Origin: a virus
Virus record (IMG/VR): IMGVR_UViG_3300023179_000226
Span: 1-40,632 of that record
DNA length: 40,632 nt
Strand: one strand, 5' to 3'
Shown here: positions 38,358 through 40,632 of the stretch, piece after piece
Layout of the letters: every line of letters starts with the position of its first letter
Numbering within the stretch: the stretch's first letter is position 1
Made by a program: the position numbers and the translations under genes
The notes under the pieces: model-generated
Seen by the model: only the letters and a program-made list of their open reading frames with translations
The model's database searches: none
Told to the model about the DNA's origin: nothing

Positions 38358-38747
38358 TTACTGACCCAATCCAGCAAACGGCGAAACTACTGCACCAGAC
38401 TGACGAAGACCGGCAATCACAGCATCGATCTCGGCGATCTTGGCGGCAGCCTTAGCCGGGGACGTCTCCGTCACGGGATTGACCTTGCGAGCCTTACGGG
38501 GAAGTGCCGTTCCTACACGAACACCCATGGCGTTGGCATCGGCTTGATCCTGCTTTTGCTGATCGCGATCGACGGTGATCTTGGTGCCCAGGGCTTTGGT
38601 AGCCTTGGTAAAGTATACAAAAGCGTTAGCACGCGTCACATTCAACGCATCCTGAATCGATTGAATCATGTCGCCCTTACGAACGCCGGCATCGAGGCCA
38701 ATACGAACGAGGTCGGTGGCACGCTGAAGATTGGTTTCTTTTTTCAT
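38358..38747 (-). CDS. Basic, helical hypothetical protein (129 aa)
   Basis: 129 residues from the ATG at 38747, preceded by AGGAAAC at a good distance. MKKETNLQRATDLVRIGLDA, GVRKGDMIQSIQDALNVTRA and NAFVYFTKATKALG resemble a helix-turn-helix-like unit; the rest is Lys/Ala-rich (VGTALPRKARKVNP, SPAKAAAKIAEID), ending VVSPFAGLGQ. DNA binding is possible. The same frame is open upstream to 39008 (see the next entry). GC-rich relative to the window. Confidence 0.68.
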   Translation of the reverse strand: MKKETNLQRATDLVRIGLDAGVRKGDMIQSIQDALNVTRANAFVYFTKATKALGTKITVDRDQQKQDQADANAMGVRVGTALPRKARKVNPVTETSPAKAAAKIAEIDAVIAGLRQSGAVVSPFAGLGQ

Positions 38748-39008
38748 ACTGTTTCCTTGTGAAGTGATGTGTGTGTTCTCAACTGATGTATACATTGTAG
38801 GCGCACCAGTAGAACATGCCACTGGTTTGTTACGGTCTGCTAACTCTTTGATTTTATTGGGTTTAATGTCCGTACGACTGGTATGGGTACCTAACTCATT
38901 GATTTCATTGGACTTATCAAACCCGGGGTAGATCGACGTGAGTTCCCGGGTTGGGTCCATGAGCCAGGCATTGTAATGATCTAACTTGGCTTTGTAATTA
39001 AGAATCAT
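38748..39008 (-). other. In-frame open extension upstream of the 129-aa protein
   Basis: 87 codons without a stop, from an ATG at 39008 located two bases after the stop of the gene at 39011, running into the 129-residue protein. It contains two related segments (KSNEINELG and KPNKIKELA). There is no ribosome site at 39008. It may be an N-terminal domain of a 216-residue protein with an internal start, or the remains of a fusion. Confidence 0.4.
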
Positions 39009-39010
39009 TC

Positions 39011-39283
39011 TTATCGACCGGTCCTGGCCATGTCTTCGAACATGGCGTACTTGGCACAATTCAACAACTGACCAATCCTAATATCACGGATCTGGGTGGC
39101 AGGGAACTTGAGGAGTTCGTGGATGTCAGACATCATGCTGGCGGCCAACTGAGCCGGCGATGAATGCATGCCGACCAGGTGATCCAGGTCGACCTTAGGC
39201 ATACCGAAGGTATTCATATGGTGCTGGCGACGGTCGAGTTCGGCGGCGATGGCGGTGTTTGCTACGGTGCTGTCTTCTTTCAT
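39011..39283 (-). CDS. Hypothetical protein (90 aa)
   Basis: 90 residues from the ATG at 39283, chosen for AGGA seven bases upstream and the promoter 34 bases further; the open frame extends upstream without support. MKEDSTVANTAIAAELDRRQ then HHMNTFGMPKVDLDHLVGMH, and a helical C-terminus (SPAQLAASMMSDIHELLKFP, TQIRDIRIGQLLNCAKYAMF). No family recognised. A consensus promoter suggests strong early expression. Confidence 0.62.
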   Translation of the reverse strand: MKEDSTVANTAIAAELDRRQHHMNTFGMPKVDLDHLVGMHSSPAQLAASMMSDIHELLKFPATQIRDIRIGQLLNCAKYAMFEDMARTGR

Positions 39284-39316
39284 GGTGTGTCCTGGGTGTG
39301 TGTTTGTCATGTTCGT

Positions 39317-39345
39317 ATAATAGCAAAAAGATTGTGGTCTGTCAA
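39317..39345 (-). promoter_or_regulatory. Strong sigma70-type promoter
   Basis: TTGACA (consensus) at 39340-39345 and TATTAT at 39317-39322 with the optimal 17-base spacer. It drives the gene at 39283 leftward and lies just after the stop-side of the next gene upstream. Confidence 0.75.
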
Positions 39346-39354
39346 CCTGTAGGG

Positions 39355-39570
39355 TTATTCCTGCCAAGCTCGCTTTTGGCATTCTTGCCAGGTCTTTGCG
39401 ATCCATTCTTGGAACTGCTTCTCTGTGATTGGTGTGGCCATAGCCTCTTCAACTACAAAGTCCTTATGAACAATAAAAGACCCTGCACCGTGTGCTGTGG
39501 GTGCCAGTTCGATTATGTCACCTTGGGTGCTGATCACAAAGTATTCAGCACCTTTGTATATGGATTTCAT
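39355..39570 (-). CDS. Hypothetical protein (71 aa)
   Basis: 71 residues: MKSIYKGAEYFVISTQGDII, ELAPTAHGAGSFIVHKDFVV, EEAMATPITEKQFQEWIAKT, then WQECQKRAWQE. A small beta-rich half and a helical tail. No family recognised. GGAGAAG upstream of the ATG, though spacing is long. Confidence 0.6.
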   Translation of the reverse strand: MKSIYKGAEYFVISTQGDIIELAPTAHGAGSFIVHKDFVVEEAMATPITEKQFQEWIAKTWQECQKRAWQE

Positions 39571-39905
39571 ACCTGCTTCTCCGTTGTTTCATTCATCATA
39601 CGTATCATGATAGGGGGACCAGTAAAAAGTGCAACTTTACGCCGTAACCCGCTAAATCATTGATTTTTATAGGAAAATTACCGGAGCAGCCCGTATGGGT
39701 AAAAGTGTGTGAAAAACCTGTTTGGCCCAGTGAAAATGTGTGAAAATACTGCAAATTTCTGCATGTTTGTACTAAAATTTTACCGATTTTCCTGACCCAT
39801 TTCCCTATCAATGTAGAATAACTATTTCCTACATCATCTACAAATTCTATAATTAATAACGATGATTAATCATATAACCTTATGAATACTAAAGCTAACA
39901 GTGAT
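39571..39905. other. Non-coding stretch with short repeats
   Basis: No convincing gene. A 10-base direct repeat TGTGTGAAAA occurs at 39706-39715 and 39737-39746, and AGGAAAAT (39671-39678) is repeated inverted as ATTTTCCT at 39786-39793. A hairpin TGTAGAAT/ATT..CTACA lies at about 39812-39833. It may be a regulatory or replication site. Confidence 0.4.
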
Positions 39906-40052
39906 AGCGTTCAGCTATCTACCGATAGCCTACAGCTAAAAGCGTTCAGCTAAAAGCGTTCAGCTAAAAGCCTACAGCTAAAAGCGTTCAGCTAAAAGCG
40001 TTCAGCTAAAAGCGTTCAGCTAAAAGCCTACAGCTAAAAGCGTTCAGCTATC
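39906..40052. repeat. Tandem array D, 14 bp x 9 (plus one separate unit)
   Basis: Unit AGCGTTCAGCTAAA in nine copies from 39927 to 40052, three of them AGCCTACAGCTAAA (39927, 39969, 40025). A separate copy starts at 39906. The rightmost unit holds the stop-codon end of the gene at 40034. Confidence 0.95.
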
Positions 40053-40258
40053 TCCTCTGCCATCTGCTTGACCAATCTAAATGCACATTCCTTAGCATTC
40101 GTATACGCATAGTCATCACTCAGACTATTGAATCCTTGATAAAACATCCATGCATGATTACTATGCAATCTTTGTTCTACCACGATATCGTAAGCATCCT
40201 TGAACGGATTTCCACCCGATACCACCCTTACCAAGCCTAGATCAGTCACGATTCTCAC
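40034..40258 (-). CDS. Hypothetical protein (74 aa)
   Basis: 74 residues from a GTG at 40258 (GGGAG seven bases upstream). RIVTDLGLVRVVSGGNPFKD, VEQRLHSNHAWMFYQGFNSL, then a helical end (ECAFRLVKQMAEEIAERF). No family recognised. The GTGA start overlaps the stop of the 27-residue gene; its own end is copied in array D. Confidence 0.6.
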   Translation of the reverse strand: MRIVTDLGLVRVVSGGNPFKDAYDIVVEQRLHSNHAWMFYQGFNSLSDDYAYTNAKECAFRLVKQMAEEIAERF

Positions 40259-40338
40259 ACTATCACTCCCATTCCTATCATGATAAACAATGCCAAACTC
40301 ATTAATGCCATCGCGATCGCCACATGTAAGTCATTCAT
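40255..40338 (-). CDS. Tiny membrane peptide (27 aa)
   Basis: 27 residues: MNDLHVAIAMALMSLALFIM, then IGMGVIV. Almost all hydrophobic, a single membrane helix. It overlaps the previous gene (eight bases) and the next (GTGA), which supports translation. Function unknown. Confidence 0.5.
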   Translation of the reverse strand: MNDLHVAIAMALMSLALFIMIGMGVIV

Positions 40339-40480
40339 AGCTATATGCACCCCACCTATCCATCTCATGTTGCCAATATTCCATCATCATATCTTCCCAG
40401 GCCTGATCCACAATACTATCGTGATGTTCTTGACCCAGGATTTGTAACTCTTCATTGATCGTCTTGAGTATTCGTTCCAT
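40331..40480 (-). CDS. Small acidic hypothetical protein (49 aa)
   Basis: 49 residues: MERILKTINEELQILGQEHH, then DSIVDQAWEDMMMEYWQHEM and DRWGAYSYE. Helical, acidic. GGAG six bases before the ATG supports the start. No family recognised. Confidence 0.62.
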   Translation of the reverse strand: MERILKTINEELQILGQEHHDSIVDQAWEDMMMEYWQHEMDRWGAYSYE

Positions 40481-40535
40481 GTCTTTCTCCTATACGTACA
40501 TATTAAAGTCACCAGAGAAAAAGGCCAATAATGCG

Positions 40536-40632
40536 TTACGTAAAGTGTTTCAGCAGATCTTCCCTGGCTTCTTCCGATATAGCACCCACATGTTCATGAA
40601 TCCAATCGGCACTTTCATGGACGATGAGCTGA
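40536..40632 (-). CDS. C-terminal end of a gene truncated by the window edge
   Basis: 31 codons are visible: QLIVHESADWIHEHVGAISE, then EAREDLLKHFT, with stop TAA. The start lies outside the window. Helical and acidic; family not recognisable from this part. Confidence 0.45.
   Translation of the reverse strand, partial: QLIVHESADWIHEHVGAISEEAREDLLKHFT

Noticed and set aside
38358-39059. Single 233-residue protein from 39059
   Set aside because: The first codons overlap the preceding gene in another frame and lack a start signal; the ATG at 38747 has a good ribosome site.
39259-39663. Rightward 134-codon open frame
   Set aside because: It runs antisense through the 90- and 71-residue genes and a strong leftward promoter, with no start signal.
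39605-39811. Leftward 68-codon open frame
   Set aside because: It lies over short repeats and has no ribosome site or protein-like pattern; its His/Thr runs come from the TGTGTGAAAA repeats.
39906-40052. CRISPR array or coding repeat
   Set aside because: 14-bp units without spacers, containing in-frame stops.

Overview
This window is part of a T4-like (myovirus-type) tailed phage genome. The evidence is an almost complete T4-type replication module: sliding clamp gp45, clamp loader gp44/gp62, translational repressor RegA, DNA polymerase gp43, recombinase UvsX and helicase gp41. It sits with genes typical of aquatic T4-like phages: Hsp20, a NodU-type carbamoyltransferase, 2OG-Fe(II) oxygenases and tRNAs. 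The DNA is AT-rich. The host cannot be named from the sequence; an aquatic Gram-negative bacterium is a reasonable inference.

Layout from left to right. (1) 1-2.7 kb, leftward: the end of a coiled-coil/fibre virion gene, a protein with nucleotidyltransferase (ligase-like) motifs and a partner with a PD-(D/E)xK-like motif, behind a late-promoter-like box. (2) 2.7-16.3 kb, leftward: the replication and recombination operon. It also holds small unknown genes, a HExxH protein, a tRNA cluster in which one tRNA appears split around another, a secreted His-rich protein with its own sigma70-type promoter, Hsp20, and a GIY-YIG endonuclease between genes 45 and 44. (3) 16.3-29.5 kb, leftward: a 13-kb glycan cluster of overlapping genes (glycosyltransferases, sugar nucleotidyltransferase, epimerase, aminotransferase, acetyltransferase, methyltransferase, carbamoyltransferase), with a tRNA-Leu inside it. 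(4) 29.5-31.9 kb, leftward early genes: DUF932, MazG-like, an ArfA-like peptide, a SprT-like metalloprotein and small unknowns, with sigma70-type promoters. (5) 31.98-35.27 kb: the only rightward genes, behind a perfect T4-type late box (TATAAATA). They encode a repeat-bearing fibre protein, a very Ser/Thr/Asn/Tyr-rich protein, a tail-assembly-like protein, a zinc-cluster protein and a GT-B-like protein. (6) 35.2-36.8 kb, leftward: two oxygenases and small genes. (7) 36.8-40.6 kb, leftward: small genes and an AAA+ ATPase, separated by four tandem-repeat arrays, strong promoters with palindromes, and a predicted three-way-junction element in non-coding DNA.

How the parts work together: early sigma70-type promoters drive leftward host-takeover, replication and probably glycan genes. 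Late boxes drive virion genes and, by a hairpin arrangement like that of T4 I-TevI, probably restrict the homing endonuclease to late times. The glycan cluster has most of the activities needed to make, modify and transfer an unusual amino sugar. The Ser/Thr/Asn-rich virion-operon protein is a speculative acceptor.

Strongest candidates for something new: the tRNA nested in a split tRNA, the three-way-junction element beside a promoter, the ligase-like/nuclease-like gene pair, tandem arrays that copy the stop-codon end of adjacent genes, and the glycan cluster with its possible virion substrate. All coordinates, motifs and pairings were read by eye; no database search or folding program was run.
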